This document shows, one piece after another, positions 46,621 to 61,654 of a stretch of DNA of 64,000 nt. The notes under the pieces were generated by a model. The model was given only the letters and a program-made list of their open reading frames with translations. It was not told the origin of the DNA and searched no databases. Source of the DNA: Cerrena zonata. Lineage: Eukaryota; Basidiomycota; Agaricomycetes; Polyporales; Cerrenaceae. The translations under genes were made by a program, and so were the position numbers. The first letter of the stretch is position 1; each line of letters starts with the position of its first letter. The stretch is taken from contig JASBNA010000009.1 of the NCBI GenBank assembly GCA_038087015.1, forward strand, positions 806,001 to 870,000, written 5' to 3'.

Positions 46621-48210
46621 ATGTCTCTCTCAAAGAAACTCGCCATCACTGACCTCGACCTCAAGGGCAAGCGTGTCCTTATCCGTGTCGACTTCAATGT
46701 CCCCATGCAGGAGGGCAAGGTCACTAACCCTGCAGTAAGCATCTCGGCATCTTCATTGGTTTTCTGCTTCTGAAATTATGTCAAGCGTATCGTAGCTGCC
46801 CTCCCCACTATCAAGTTTGCTCTCGACAATGGTATGTACAGAACCTACACTATTTATTCGCCATTGCTCAGACTATATGCGTTTTTTGCAGGCGCGTCCA
46901 AGGTTATCCTGATGTCGCATTTGGGCCGACCTGACGGCAAGGTTGTCGCCAAGTACTCTCTCGAGCCCGTCTCCAAGGAGCTCGAAAAGCAACTTGGCAA
47001 GCCCGTCATCTTTGCCCACGAATCTGTTGGCCCCGAGGTCGAAAAGACCGTCGCCGACGCCGCCCCCGGTTCAGTCATCCTTCTCGAGAACTTGCGTTTC
47101 CACATCGAAGAGGAGGGTTCTACCAAGGACAAGGAGGGTAACAAGATCAAGGCAGACCCCGCTAAGGTCATTCAATTTAGGGAGGGCCTCACTAAACTCG
47201 GCGATGTTTATGTCAACGATGCGTTCGGTACTGCACACCGTGCCCACTCAAGTATGGTCGGAGTTAAGCTCCCCCAACGTGCTGCTGGTTTCCTCATGAA
47301 GAAGGAACTCGAGTACTTTGCGAAAGCTCTCGAGCACCCCGAACGTCCCTTCTTGGCTATCCTCGGTGGTGCCAAGGTTTCCGATAAAATCCAATTGATC
47401 GAGAATATGTTGGATAAGGTCAATTCCTTGATTATCTGCGGAGGAATGGCTTTCACTTTCAAAAAGACCCTCGAGAATGTCTCGGTACGTAACGACGTGA
47501 TGATATTGGTTGGTTTTCTGCGGTTACTTATCAGGATTCTCTCGGACATAGATCGGTGACTCGCTCTTCGACAAGGCTGGTTCTGAGAAGGTCGCTGCTC
47601 TCATCGAGAAGGCAAAGGCGAAGAACATCAAGATTGTCTTCCCCACTGATTTCATTACCGCCGACAAGTTCGACAAGGATGCTACCGTATGTTGTTTATT
47701 CAAAGTTTAAGATGGAGATCCTGATCATTTGCATAGACTGGCACTGCTACCGACTCTGAGGGTATCCCCGACGGCTGGATGGGTCTTGATGCTGGCTTGA
47801 AGAGCAGAGAAGATTTCAAGCAGACCGTGTTGGAAGCCAAGACCATCCTCTGGAACGGGTGAGTAGTACATCTTGAATCCATATGGAGGTTTACCTAACA
47901 TCCCTTAGACCCCCTGGTGTCTTTGAGTTCCCTAAGTTTGCCGAGGGCTCAAAGTCTCTTCTCGATGCTACCATTGAGGCTGCTTCCAAGGGTGCTACTG
48001 TTATCGTTGGTGGTGGTGATACCGCAACCGTTGTCGCTCAATATGGTGCTGAGGACAAACTCAGCCATGTCAGCACTGGTGGAGGTGCCAGTCTGGAGCT
48101 CCTAGAGGGCAAGGTGGGTACAAGCTGCCGGTCTGTTCTTAACAACTGCTGATGTATTTTTTTGAAAATTGTAGACCCTCCCTGGTGTTGCCGAGTTGAG
48201 CGAGAAGTGA
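46621..48210 (+). CDS. PGK1: Phosphoglycerate kinase
   Basis: Seven exons (46621-46734, 46786-46831, 46892-47484, 47552-47686, 47737-47858, 47909-48113, 48175-48210) give 416 residues, the usual length. Signature [13 protein letters not shown] is near the N-terminus, followed by [86 protein letters not shown], and the nucleotide-binding [11 protein letters not shown] and [15 protein letters not shown] near the C-terminus. It makes ATP and 3-phosphoglycerate in glycolysis, in the cytosol. Base composition at third positions is strongly C-rich, as expected of a highly expressed gene. Confidence 0.98.
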
Positions 48211-48548
48211 GTTTAGTAGTGCAAGTGAAATCAATAGAAGACGGAAAAGTCATTGTATCATTACAGAATCTATGCTGTATTGTAATACCTCTTGCGAGGC
48301 TTGTTTTCAGTTTTCTTCATGGACACACCACCTGAATAGAGTCCGCTGAATTCGGAAAACAGACTGCTGACATAAGAGATGACGGCAATCAAGGCCAGAC
48401 GCCCACCAGGTCGTCCTCGAGCGTGAAATTGAGAAGGACGCAAAGCTGGAAACGTAACATTGACCACCGTAGTCTGAGGCTCTTTCACAAGAGCAGTTTC
48501 AAGCAACCAACTTCACAAGGAATTTGTCTAAGTCCATACTTGGGAGCC
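48211..48548. other. Intergenic region between PGK1 and the JmjC gene
   Basis: 3' flank of PGK1 and promoter of the next gene on the same strand. The frame is open upstream of the JmjC ATG but starts with no better candidate than 48549. Confidence 0.5.
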
Positions 48549-51065
48549 ATGGCTCGTGCTAAGCGTCGCGGTGGTCGAGCAAACGCAGGATCACAGGAGA
48601 GTCAAGAACATGCAGATGCCAGTGCTGCTTCAGCCGGTTCACCTGCACCCACAGAGAACGGCGCTCAAGGACACCCTTCTTCTTCGCATCAGGACGACGA
48701 TAGTTGTCCTGCTTGTTCACAGAATGAGAAACAGGAGGATAAAGAGGCTGAACCGGAGAGTTGGGTGAGGTGTGATGCGTGTAGGGTTTGGTTTCATTGG
48801 AGGTGTGCGGGCAAGGGAGAGTTGGAGGCGATTGATAAGTGGTGCGCAGGCTTATGTCCTTTACCCCCTCTTTGGGATGTGATATTGAAGTTTGGAAGTT
48901 GTTAGGTATTGTCGTCCTTGTTTGGATGCTGATTCTAAGCGGGTCATTACTATGAAACCACCCGCACGGAAGTCTTCGAGAAAGAAGACGCAGCGGGACT
49001 ATGCTGGATTGCATGCTGGAAACGAGTCGGACCCTGGGAGGTACGTTAGGTTCAAGACTCTTGTTGTCTTGTTATGCTGAATGTGTGATAGATGGCTCCG
49101 TATGTTGGAGGGGAAGGATATCAAGCCGCATTCATTCAAGCGGATGAAAGGGAGCGAGGTTACACTCGAGTGGCTGGAGAGTGACCCGACGGCTATGACT
49201 GAGCCTGTACTCATTGAATCGCCTGATGGCTTGGGCATGAAGATGCCTTCTGAAGACTTCTCAGTGTCGGAGGTTGCTGAAATTGTCGGCGAGGATACTC
49301 CTGTAGAAGTTATAGGTAAGTTATTGCTGCTCCTGTAATGTAGCATTCAACAGACTAATTGTTCTTGCTAGACGTCGCCACTCAATCGAACGTACCAGGA
49401 TGGACACTACAGAAATGGGCGGAATACTTTGAAACCGAACCTGCCAAACGCGACAAAATCCGGAACGTTATTTCTCTAGAAATATCTGGCACCTCACTTG
49501 CAGACAAGATTCTCCCTCCACGATTAGTCCGGGATGTAGACTGGGTAGAGAAGTTCTGGCCGAGTACGAAGAGAGGGCGTGGACACACTTACCCGAAGGT
49601 TCAGCTGTACTGTTTGATGGGGGTTCAAGACGCTTGGACTGCGAGTCATTATTTGTCTGCCCAGAGGTCATCAAACTAACTTTTTTCTATAGGATTGGCA
49701 CATTGACTTTGCGGGTTCTTCTGTGTACTATCATATTCTACACGGAGAAAAGGCGAGTCATTATCAATCAACGAATGTACTCAAAGGTACTGATGGTTTC
49801 TGAATAGGTGTTCTATTTCATACGTCCTACTCCTTCCAACTTGGCTGCTTATGAGCGATGGTCAGGAACCGAGATGCAGAACCATTCTTGGTTAGGCGAC
49901 ATGTGCGACGATGTTTACAAGGTCGAACTGAAGACCGGGAATACGATGATGATTCCAACAGGGTGGATACACGCTGTGGTATGTAATATTACTTCCGAAT
50001 AGGTGTTATCGCAGCTTACAGTCTTCTTCTAGTATACACCGAAGGATACATTGGTGTTTGGTGGGAACTTCCTACATTCATATAACGTAGCGACTCGTAT
50101 GTCCTTCTTTCATTTATCTGATGCTGGCTTTCCATTCATATAACTCACCCTTCATTAGAGCTCAAAGTCCGAGAAATTGAGATTGCGACGCATGTTCCCA
50201 AAAAATTCCGTTTCCCGTTCTTCTCAAAGTACGTCAATTTTGCGTCTTTACATTTATTTAGCTCACTAACGCGTGATATATTACTAGACTTTGTTGGTAC
50301 GCGGGAGAAAAATATCTACGAGACCTCAAGGCAAAGGAGGAATTCCCATCCCGTGTTCTTGATTCAGTGGAAACACTGGCAGACTTCCTAGTGTCTGAAG
50401 CAAGAGCTATAGAACGCGGCACTGAACAAGCCAAAAAGGAAGCGAAGGATCAAGTTCCGTCAGAACGCGTGAAGGATCCGGGTGCTATGGCGCGGGAGCT
50501 GCGCTGGAGAGTCAAGTTTGCGTCTGGCTATACAAGTGACGACGAGACGAGTCATCATAAACGCAAAGGCAAGGGGACTGCATCAAGTTCAGTTGCCAGT
50601 CTGGGTGAAAAACGAAAACGAGGGGTTGAGGATGATGAGGAGTTGCGTCCGTTTAGGAATTTCAAGCCTAGGCTTTGGGATAAGGTCAAGGAGGTTCCGG
50701 TGAAGGATGAGACGAGGAGTTTGAAGAGGAAACGAGTGGTGGATTTGGATCCTTGGGTGGGAGGTGAAGATCTTGAGGAGGAAGAGGAAGGAGAGGAGGC
50801 GACGATCAGGCGGCGGACTAATGTGGTAGTGAAGGTACGAAAGACGGCGAAGGGGTTAGAACGACAACGGCTTGAGCGAGTGACAGAGGAATGGGTATGG
50901 GGTGATGAAATGAAACCACCGTTAGTTTCATCATCGATACCTGTTGATGCGACTGCCTCTCTTCCAGCAACCGTCAACGGTGCGAATGGCAGTCACGAGG
51001 AGGGTGCGCGTAAAGAGGAGGATGAGACACCACCAGTTCCTATGGAGACTGAGACAGCAGCCTAG
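48549..51065 (+). CDS. JHD1: PHD-JmjC histone demethylase (JHDM1/KDM2-like)
   Basis: Start [18 protein letters not shown] finger at about residues 55-105 has CPAC, then [20 protein letters not shown] and, in the next exon, YCRPCLD. The JmjC region begins [15 protein letters not shown] and includes [38 protein letters not shown], and the Fe(II) triad: [16 protein letters not shown] (His-x-Asp) and [20 protein letters not shown] (distal His). [14 protein letters not shown] and [17 protein letters not shown] follow, as in JHDM1 enzymes that remove methyl groups from H3K36. The C-terminal part is a charged low-complexity tail with LKRKR-type nuclear signals. Spliced from about nine exons; the last, long exon ends at TAG 51063-51065. 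Confidence 0.93.
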
Positions 51066-51425
51066 TGGTAGCTTTTCATTTTTAGCTTCTGTCTCGTGTG
51101 TTGTATCTTTTTTTACCGAGACGGAAGAGTTGAATATTCCCGAGTCGTAGTACTAGTCTTTGTGCGCTTATCCTTATTACTCCGTCCTCTGATCATCTCG
51201 ACATTGCGGGCACAATATTTCATCTTTCTTTTACATCCCTCTCTCCTTTCCTCCATCTCTCTCGTTTGTCTGCTGTGAACGTCGCCACCCAACCAGTCTC
51301 TCGTTGCATAACACCTCCCTAAAACAGTGGACATCTTGACATCTTGATTGACACGCGCAGGCAGTGCAGCCTACAGTTCCCGCGAAGGAGGTCTCGGAGA
51401 ATACCTTGGTTCAAACCAGCTAGCA
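51066..51425. other. Intergenic region upstream of SKT5
   Basis: T-rich 3' flank of the JmjC gene, then CT-rich promoter sequence. A CAG acceptor-like site at about 51360 suggests a 5' UTR intron for SKT5. Confidence 0.4.
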
Positions 51426-53704
51426 ATGTCCACTCCAGCACCGTCCTCATCGAATGAGGGTGGTCGATCACGGCATTCAACGCTTGATACCGTAACCGAC
51501 GAGATAACTGATGCATACGGAGGAGAGGATTCCCTAGCATACACGGATGAACCCGTACAGGATCATAGACATGTTGTACAGCATGAAGGTACGCTATTCA
51601 TCTTGTACACTCACCCTCTAACATGCTTACAGATGATCTCTGCGTGAGCTAGGTTCTCGTCGAAGTAGTGCTCATCAGGCGCAAGATGGAGGGCCAGTTG
51701 CAGACGATGCGCCTCCTCCACCACCTTACCAGCTCACCGCAGCGATCGACAGTCTCTCTGCGTTACGAATAACTGATGTCCCACCGCGTACATCCTCAGC
51801 TATGGCTATGTCTCCCGTTCGATCGCCTCAAGCCCGATCTAGGCCGTCCGATGTAACCTCCGTTCATTCCAGCAGAAGTGCTCATAGCAATTACACTAGT
51901 CCTCATGACTCGTGGGGTTATGAACCTTCAGTCGTCGAGACGGATCGTACAAGCTCGTACTCCCAAGATGAACGGTATGGTCCTATGCCACCACAGAACG
52001 GTGTGAACGGCGGACATTACCCACCTGGGCCACCCCTACCAGCAGGACCACATCCCACGCATGGTTATGTACCGCAAGCTGGTTATCCTGACCAACGTGC
52101 TTATGGGTATGCTCCTACTCCACAACCCATGGGTCCTCCTCAACAGGATTTCAATCCTTTATACCTTGCAGCATCGAATGTTCTTGGTATGGGTCCCCCT
52201 CCAGGTGCCGCACCACCACCGCAGGTTGTCCCCATGCGTGCTCCGTCATTACCGTTCTCTCCAGCACATCCTCATCAGCTTATCCCCCCTCCGAGACCGA
52301 GCAGTGCGATGAGTAGCATGTCCTACAATCAGCCTGGACATTACATGCCGCAAGGTGCCGGACCTCCTATGCATCCTGCATCCTCGTCGTCTTCTTTGTA
52401 TAGAGTTCCAACGAACGCTTCGTCTATTCCAGAGGAGAGAGAGATTGAATTGAGACCCCCGTTGAATAGGGCAGGTACTACCGACCTAGCCTCTCTACAA
52501 ACCAAGAAGACAAAGGCTATCGACCTGAGCGCTCCCCCTTATACCAAAGAGTATATCGAGCAATACCGTCAACGTATCAAGGACGATCCAGATCCGGAGG
52601 CCCACTTTTTGTACGCCAAGTATCTTATCGAAGCTGCCAAAAATGTGGGTGCTACTGCGAAGGATCAGCGTGCCGTGAAAAGGTACCGAGACAATTTGAT
52701 TCAAGAGTCTCTCAAAGTTATCAGGCGGTTGGCGACTCAAGGTCAAGCTTACGACGAGGCTCAGTTCTTCCTTGCCAACTGCCACGGCACCGGGATGCTC
52801 GGTCTACCAGTCGATCATGAGCGCGCATACCATCTTTACCTTCAGGCTGCAAAGCAGAATCACCCTGCTGCTTCGTATCGAGTTGCCGTATGTAATGAGA
52901 TCGGCGCCGGAACTAGGCGAGAACCTCAGAGAGCGGCTGCGTTCTATCGTAAAGCTGCTTCTCTTGGAGACACCGCGGCGATGTACAAACTCGGTGTCAT
53001 TCTCATGCGTGGCCATTTGGGAGAACAAGCCAATGCAAGGGAATCCGTTGGATGGCTGAAGCGTGCTGCGGAACAAGCTGATGAAGAGAATCCTCATGCG
53101 TTACACGAGCTAGCCATGATTTACGAAAATCCTCAATCTGGAATGGCTCCGTTTGACCCCGTTTATGCCAAAGACCTATACACTCGTGCTGGTCAACTGG
53201 GCTACACACATTCGCAGTACAAGCTTGGCCAGGTTTACGAATATGGAGCGCTGACGTGCCCTGTCGATCCACGGCGATCTATCTATTGGTACACGAAGGC
53301 TGCGGAGAAGGGACATTCGGAAGCTGAGCTGGCTCTCAGTGGTTGGTACCTCACTGGTAGCGATGGAGTGCTCAAGCAGAGCGACTCTGAAGCGTATTTG
53401 TGGGCGAGACGTGCTGCGAACAAAGGTCTCAATAAGGCGGAGTATGCTGTAGGATACTATGCAGAGGTTGGCATTGGCGTGAAGCAGGACATTGAGTTTG
53501 CTAAGCGGTGGTACATGCGTGCAGCCGGTGAGTACTAATCATTTTTTCTGTGGAGACAAGATACTTACAGTCGTCTCTTATATAGCGCAAGGCAATAAAC
53601 GTGCCATGAACCGTCTGACAGAGATGAAGCGTTCCGGAAACAGAAAGATAAACCAAGCACGTCCAACACGTCAAGATGCAAAGGATGAGTGTGTGATTAT
53701 GTAG
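51426..53704 (+). CDS. SKT5: Chitin synthase activator Skt5/Chs4 (Sel1 repeats, CaaX end)
   Basis: Three exons, 51426-51588, 51653-53527 and 53586-53704, give 718 residues. The first 350 residues are Pro/Ser/Tyr-rich and disordered. From about DLSAPPYTKEYIEQYRQRIK to near the end there are seven or so Sel1-like repeats (YAKYLIEAAKN, AQFFLANCHGTGMLGLP, AFYRKAASLGDTAAMYKLGV, WLKRAAEQADEENPHALHEL, DLYTRAGQLGYTHSQYKLGQ, WYTKAAEKGHSEAELALSGW). The protein ends CVIM, a farnesylation CaaX motif, as known for yeast Chs4. It should recruit and activate chitin synthase III at the plasma membrane and septum. Confidence 0.95.
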
Positions 53705-54040
53705 TCGCGATAGAATACCCCCATGGCATACCCTCGTAACATCGTTCTCAGCGCTGTCTAATTATTTCCTTGCTTTCGTTTTTTTCATCAATCATCGTAC
53801 CATACCTTTTCCTTTTCGTTGATTCTCACTCGTCTTTGGCGTCCCCTTGTTTTCAGTCTATGCTACTGTTTTCCTCGGTTTTCTTGAATTTCTCCAATAA
53901 CTAACGATCATATCTAATGGAAATGCGAATGCGTCATCATGATCGACCGATCACTTCGACCAAAATAAGGCTACAGGCTTGGACTTGTATCTTCATTTCC
54001 ATCTTGTTCAAAGACATCCACAATCATCTTACCATAAACA
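53705..54040. other. Intergenic region between SKT5 and the PITH gene
   Basis: T-rich 3' flank and short promoter region. No coding signal seen. Confidence 0.5.
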
Positions 54041-54797
54041 ATGCCTGAAGACGAAGTCAGATTGTCTTCGCCTCTATGGCTGGTGTTGAACTGACGATTC
54101 GTAATCGTAGCGGTCGCTATTGGAGTTCCTTGACTCTTCCCAACTTAACTGTTTGAATGAGGAAGGAGAGCATACACTCAAGTCTTTGCTTTCTTCGAAG
54201 GCTGTGAACACATCAAGCGATACGTATCTGCTCAGTGATGTTGACGAACAACTACTGCTCAATGTCACGGTACGTCATGCCCCGACATTACGATCTCTGT
54301 TGCGAACGATGATTGAAAGTTGGCATTATTAGTTCAACCAATCTGTCCGAGTCCGTTCGCTCATTATCAAGAGCAACGGCAATCCGGAACAAGCTCCCAA
54401 GTTGATTAAGTTATTCATCAACAAACCAGCACTTGGCTTTGAGGATGTGGAGGATGCCTCAGAACCTGAAGCAGCACAGGTTATCGAGTTGACTGAGGAA
54501 CAAGTGAAGAAGGGTCTCCCGATTCCTCTCAGATACGTTCGCTTCCAGGCAGTCAGCAGTCTTCATGTGAGTCAAGTGTCCCTCTGGCGATTTGTATCAA
54601 GTTAACGTGAAATGTCTTAAAGATATTTGTCGCGACGAATAATGGTGACGATGCTACACGAATCGATGCCCTGGATGTTTTCGGTATCCCAGCAGCGTAT
54701 GCCATATTGTTTTTATATCTTTATACTATCATCTTGCTTACTCAAAATATGCAGCGGTGTCAGAGATCTCAGTGGTCTCAAGAAGACAGAAGAGTAA
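54041..54797 (+). CDS. PITH-domain protein (PITHD1/TXNL1 C-terminal domain family)
   Basis: Five exons (54041-54055, 54111-54269, 54333-54566, 54623-54696, 54755-54797) give 174 residues. The very short first exon encodes MPEDE and is joined through a GTCAGA donor; the alternative is an unspliced start inside exon 2. The PITH domain is recognised from LLEFLDSSQLNCLNEEGEHT, LSDVDEQLLLNVTFNQSVRV, KSNGNPEQAPKLIKLFINKP, GLPIPLRYVRFQAVSSLHIF and GDDATRIDALDVFGIPAAG. PITH binds the proteasome in TXNL1; this single-domain form lacks the thioredoxin domain. Its stop is only 87 bases from the convergent PNK stop. Confidence 0.85.
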
Positions 54798-54883
54798 ATG
54801 TGTCATGACGTAGAAATTACCCTGCCATACAAAATATTAAACAACCATAAAGTAAGCTTGTACACTGCAAACCGATGTTGCTG

Positions 54884-56704
54884 TTACTTCCCATCTATTT
54901 GCAACCACATACTCCAACGTCTACGCTCCTCCTCTGAGCCTTCGAAGACCCAATTGACCGTTTTGATCTCCTTGAACCCCTCTGACATCTTGGGTGCTTC
55001 AAACATCGATTTAAAATTGGTGAAGGCGGAATAGGGAAGTAGATCTCGCTTTGGCTAAGACTCATCAACATAACTCGTAAAATAATGAGAGATGCGTAAA
55101 CACGAACCTGCTTTGAACCGGGTGGCATGTTGAATGCGCGATAGAGGTTGTTATGCCATGCTAATTCAATGGACCCCTCAAATAAAATACATCTGTTTGA
55201 CGATGAGTGATAGAAAACGAGTATGATCATTTAGTCTCACCTGATGGGCACCCTATGGCGTTGAGAAAGATCTATGTAGTATTTTCTAGTGACCTGATCT
55301 CGATTGGTATTGTCTTGGCGGTGCATAAGTTAGAATAATTAGACGAGAACTATATGCGAGTTACTCACCAACCACGCAGCTTCGTCCTTCCTTCATAACC
55401 TGCTCCACACGCTTGATACATTTATCACGGGATTTTAGGGTATCTTGGTTTACATGGATGTAACCTGCAGGCTCGAAGTGCTTCTTGAAAAATGATGTCT
55501 TCCCTAAAGAAGGCATACCAGCGAATAAAACAATTTCTTGTGCCCCATTGGTTGGCACAAGAGGGGTCGAGGAAGGTGTGTATGAGGGAACTGAAATGAT
55601 TATCAGTAAAATTGTCAAGTGGACTTCGGAGTTATACGAACGATTGGTTGGTAGCGTAGAGACGTTAAAACCTGGTAGCTTGTAGGGAGCCGCTGGAAGT
55701 CCGAGGAAATATTCCTTGATTATGATATCAGCATCGGATTGGCGGACTGAGAGTAGTGCAACAAACCTCTGGTGTTGAGAATGGAATACCAATATTGAGC
55801 GCAAGCTTTCTATCGGTCGAGGCAAAATCACCTGCCCGACCGGCAGCATCTCCGACAAAGAATGATTTGTCGCTATCTGTATGTTTATTTGTTCAGCACC
55901 ACGATATCGATACAGAAGACCGTTTAATCTTACCGATAGTCACTCCGTCTTCCCGAAAGAGAGCTTCTAGTGCATACCACATGCCTGGCATAGGCTTGCG
56001 ATATCCGTTCTTTGCCGTTGCGGCATAAAGGTGGAACGGAACCTCCGATAGCTTTATGAGTGTGAGTTTAAGAAGTAGGGAAGAAGTACTAGAGGGTAAC
56101 AAACCGCTGAGGCAATGTAAGGAATTTTCTTCTTCCAATTATCGATAGCTTTGTCTCCGCGGAGAGCCTGGTTTGTGAAAATCACGATTGTATATCTGGA
56201 GACCATAAATACAAGAATAAAATAGAGGAAAAACAAACATACCCTTCTTCGTAAAGGCTCTTCAGTTTGTTAGGCACGATAGGTCTCCACCACTTAAATG
56301 TCGACGGGTCCTGTTTCTTTCCGAAGGAAGACTCAATGAGACAACCGTCCAAGTCGAAAGCTGCGACTTTGGCATGCAGTTTAGGAGCTAGGTTCACACC
56401 GTGGAGACATGTGCCCGAACGACCTAAAGGTTTGGCCCATTGAAAATCGGACGCCTGTGGTTTCGAGAATATTGGAAACACTGTAGGGCGATATTGTGTG
56501 AGCCATTCAATAGAAAGTACGCGACATGGCATGACATATACCTTTCGCGACTTTTGTTGTCGACGTGGACGCGGAAACCTCTTCGAGGTGGTCTGCGTTC
56601 CGTTTCAAGGATGTCTCTACGCGTCATATGAATTGTCAGTATATAAGGCGAGTTTGCAATACACATACTTTGAGTTACACTTCTACTTGACGAAGCAGAG
56701 GCCA
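54884..56704 (-). CDS. PNK1: Bifunctional polynucleotide 3'-phosphatase/5'-kinase
   Basis: About ten exons from ATG 56704 (MASASSSRSVTQ) to TAA 54886-54884. The phosphatase half has the HAD motif KVAAFDLDGCLIESSFGKK, then FKWWRPIVPNKLKSLYEEGY, IVIFTNQALRG, a KPMPGMW block and FFVGDAAGRAGDFASTDRKL. The kinase half has the P-loop LFAGMPSLGKTSFFKKHFEP, YIHVNQDTLKSRDKCIKRVE and DNTNRDQVTRKYYIDLSQRH. It restores 5'-phosphate and 3'-hydroxyl ends at DNA breaks. The N-terminal FHA domain of animal PNKP is absent, as in fission yeast Pnk1. Confidence 0.94.
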
Positions 56705-57391
56705 TTTTGGAAATATTACGGTATGGGCCTCGACGCGAGTAGCAAACGCGGAGATACGGGAGCAGCTTGCCACCGTGTACGTTTAATTGCTGTATAAATC
56801 GAGAACAACCTGCCACACTTATTAAGGATAGGAAAAGAGTATCCTTACGGAGTTGACAGGAGCATGTAGTCATGATAGAACCCGATCTATGATTACATTT
56901 TATGCTAAAAGCGCCCGCGGAACTTCGAAACCCGAGAAGCTGTCATTCAATCCAACTTGCTTGGCCTTACCGAGCCTCGCAATTTGCAAAAGGACTAGCC
57001 GTAAGTATCATCGTGTTTACTGTTACACACATACCCCAGTTCAGAATTACACTATAGTCTGTGGCTAATGGCTTTGCGGAATGATTATCCCGCTTGCTTC
57101 CCATATGATCGGTTGACCCAGTGCTTGCAATGATTGTCATTGATTGGTTCTGCCACCCAGATTGCAACATCATGGATCTCGATCGACGTAAGGTACTGCT
57201 ACCGGTATCTAGCCGATAATGCGAGAGTGATTAGAGAACTTTTAGGCTCCAAATAAATGAACGACATCTCTTCCTCTCCCCCCGCCATTGCTGGCATATG
57301 CCATAGTCCATTTACCCCATACTACCGCATCCATTCTTTTCCTCAGACACTCATTCTAACCTACGACACTCTTTAAAACATACCCGGACCA
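56705..57391. other. Divergent promoter region (PNK / LARGE-like gene)
   Basis: Several short open frames occur but none has splice-consistent extension or recognisable motif. The last 100 bases are CT-rich, as in a promoter or leader. Confidence 0.5.
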
Positions 57392-58912
57392 ATGGCCCAC
57401 GACGATACCATTCCGTTCTTGGACGAGCCTCCCCAAACACCATGGCGCATCCGTATGCACGAGTCCAATCGTCGCTCTCGTACCTTCAAGCGCATTGTAA
57501 CATTTTCGGCCCTCCTTGCTATCGTAATACCATTCTCGCTATTGTTCACATACTTTCATCAATCTTCCGGTTCCTCGCCGGAAGACCTCACTGTGATTCT
57601 GGATGTCAATGCTCCCAAACAACCGTCCTTACCGCCGGATCATACGACCCCGCTCAACGTTTCTGAGCATGCTGTTCAGCACAGTGGTGGACCTGTAGTT
57701 GAGGTCGAACCAATCATTTTTTCCCTGATTATGTTTTCCTATGATTCGGCCAGTGAAGGCGCCATTCTCATGAAGGTATGTTCTTGCCTATCTCATCAAG
57801 TTTGAAATTCCGGCGTCTTCATGCATACATTCGCAGTCGGTTCTGATGTACTCATCACGGCCTGTGGAGTTCCATATCATTTGCGATGAAGTAGCCAGAA
57901 CGTACCTCGAACGGCGGTTGGCATTAGTCAAGCGTCCGCCTCGAAATATCGTCGTCAAATTCTACGACATGCCCATGTCCAGTCTACGAGCCCGAATTGA
58001 GCGGGAAGGGGCGATCGCATCCGACCATTCGGCGGGTTCACGTAAGTTACCCCTGCACAATCACGTACATGACAGATTGTCCTGACCTCCTACGATTACA
58101 GCTGGTCTCTTAAAACTGTTTATCCACGAAGTGTTGCCTGAAACGATCAAGAAGTCCATTTTTGTTGACACAGACGCTTTCTTCATCAGCGATCCGGCCC
58201 TCTTATGGCAGCAGTTTGAAACTTTCCAGGACCAAATCGCTATTTCGTTACCCACTCATGGAGACCAGAATGAAGCAGAATGGCATTATGCTAGTAACAT
58301 TTGCTCATGTGTTATGCTGCTTGATCTGGAAAAGCTTCGCAATATCCGGCTTATGGATTCCAAAGTCTACCGCGAACAAGACTTGCCCGCGCTTTCACCG
58401 CCTGCTTTTACTGCCATGTATGGACCACCTGGACCGAATGGCCACTACGTAGATGTCAAACTCGGTGATCAAGGGTATTGGTGGGCGATTGTTAGTCACC
58501 GACCTGAAATCCTTCAGCACCTCAGCTATGACTGGGAGGTCTCGAGCTGTCTAGTCTCGATGTACGGGACCTCGCTCGGTCAGGATGACGCCTCAGACTC
58601 AGACGAACTATCTCATCAAATTCACACGTTCAATACTGCAGAGGAAGGTCATGTCATTATGCCCAAGCTCGTGCATTTGTGAGTGTATTAGCTTCTTCAA
58701 TAATACGAACTATACTGATTATATGCAGCAATTGTTTGAATACCGAGCGATACCACGAATGGGACGGCTGGTCAGATCCCAACGACGATCTGGGTCGAGC
58801 TTGGGGTCCCGCCGTCAAGTACCACGCTGGAAGCAAATGGCTTTGGCTTAACCTCCCACCACATCTCTATCACCTCAACACTTCTCTTCCATCGAGACGA
58901 TCTACGATGTAA
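57392..58912 (+). CDS. LARGE-like type II membrane glycosyltransferase (GT8-type)
   Basis: Four exons (57392-57775, 57837-58041, 58102-58678, 58729-58912) give 449 residues. A single membrane anchor lies at about residues 31-52 (IVTFSALLAIVIPFSLLFTY), so the catalytic part is in the Golgi lumen. GT8-type signs are FHIICDEVARTYLERRL, LLKLFIHEVLPETIKKSIFV, DTDAFFISDP (the DxD metal-binding site), ASNICSCVMLLDLEKLRNI and KLGDQGYWWAIVSHRP, with KYHAGSKWLWLNLPPHLYH at the end. This layout matches the xylosyltransferase half of LARGE-like proteins. Fungal members are of unknown substrate, so the function is open. Confidence 0.82.
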
Positions 58913-59083
58913 AGTTCTTAGATGAACGGTCAACTTAGCTTTTAGAATCAGATATGATGGAACCGGGTTCCATCTCGGCTTTCTCTAGTATATGTTCCAT
59001 GGATATCTAGTACTGTACATTTGAATAGGAATCTAGTCGCCCCGATCTAGCCCAATGTGATTGATAATGTATGTCAGTGTTCC

Positions 59084-61399
<2,316 letters not shown>

Positions 61400-61654
61400 G
61401 ACGGTAGTGGGGAAGTGCGGGGATCATGTATGCCGACCAGCGATAAAACGGATCTACAACTCGATCACCTTACATAATGCCTACCCTTCCTCCGTTTCGC
61501 GAGTTAAAAGTTAATTGGTATCAGTATACCGAGTGAGTATGCAACACAGATAGTACAAATTATAGTCTAAGCAGAGACCACAATGAAGCAGGAAGAGGGA
61601 TATAAATCGCGCGACTAAATCGTCAATGTGCAAGAACGAAAGGTCCACCTGGGT

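Noticed and set aside
56619..56624. ACGCGT motif
   Set aside because: It lies at an intron acceptor inside the PNK gene, not in a promoter.
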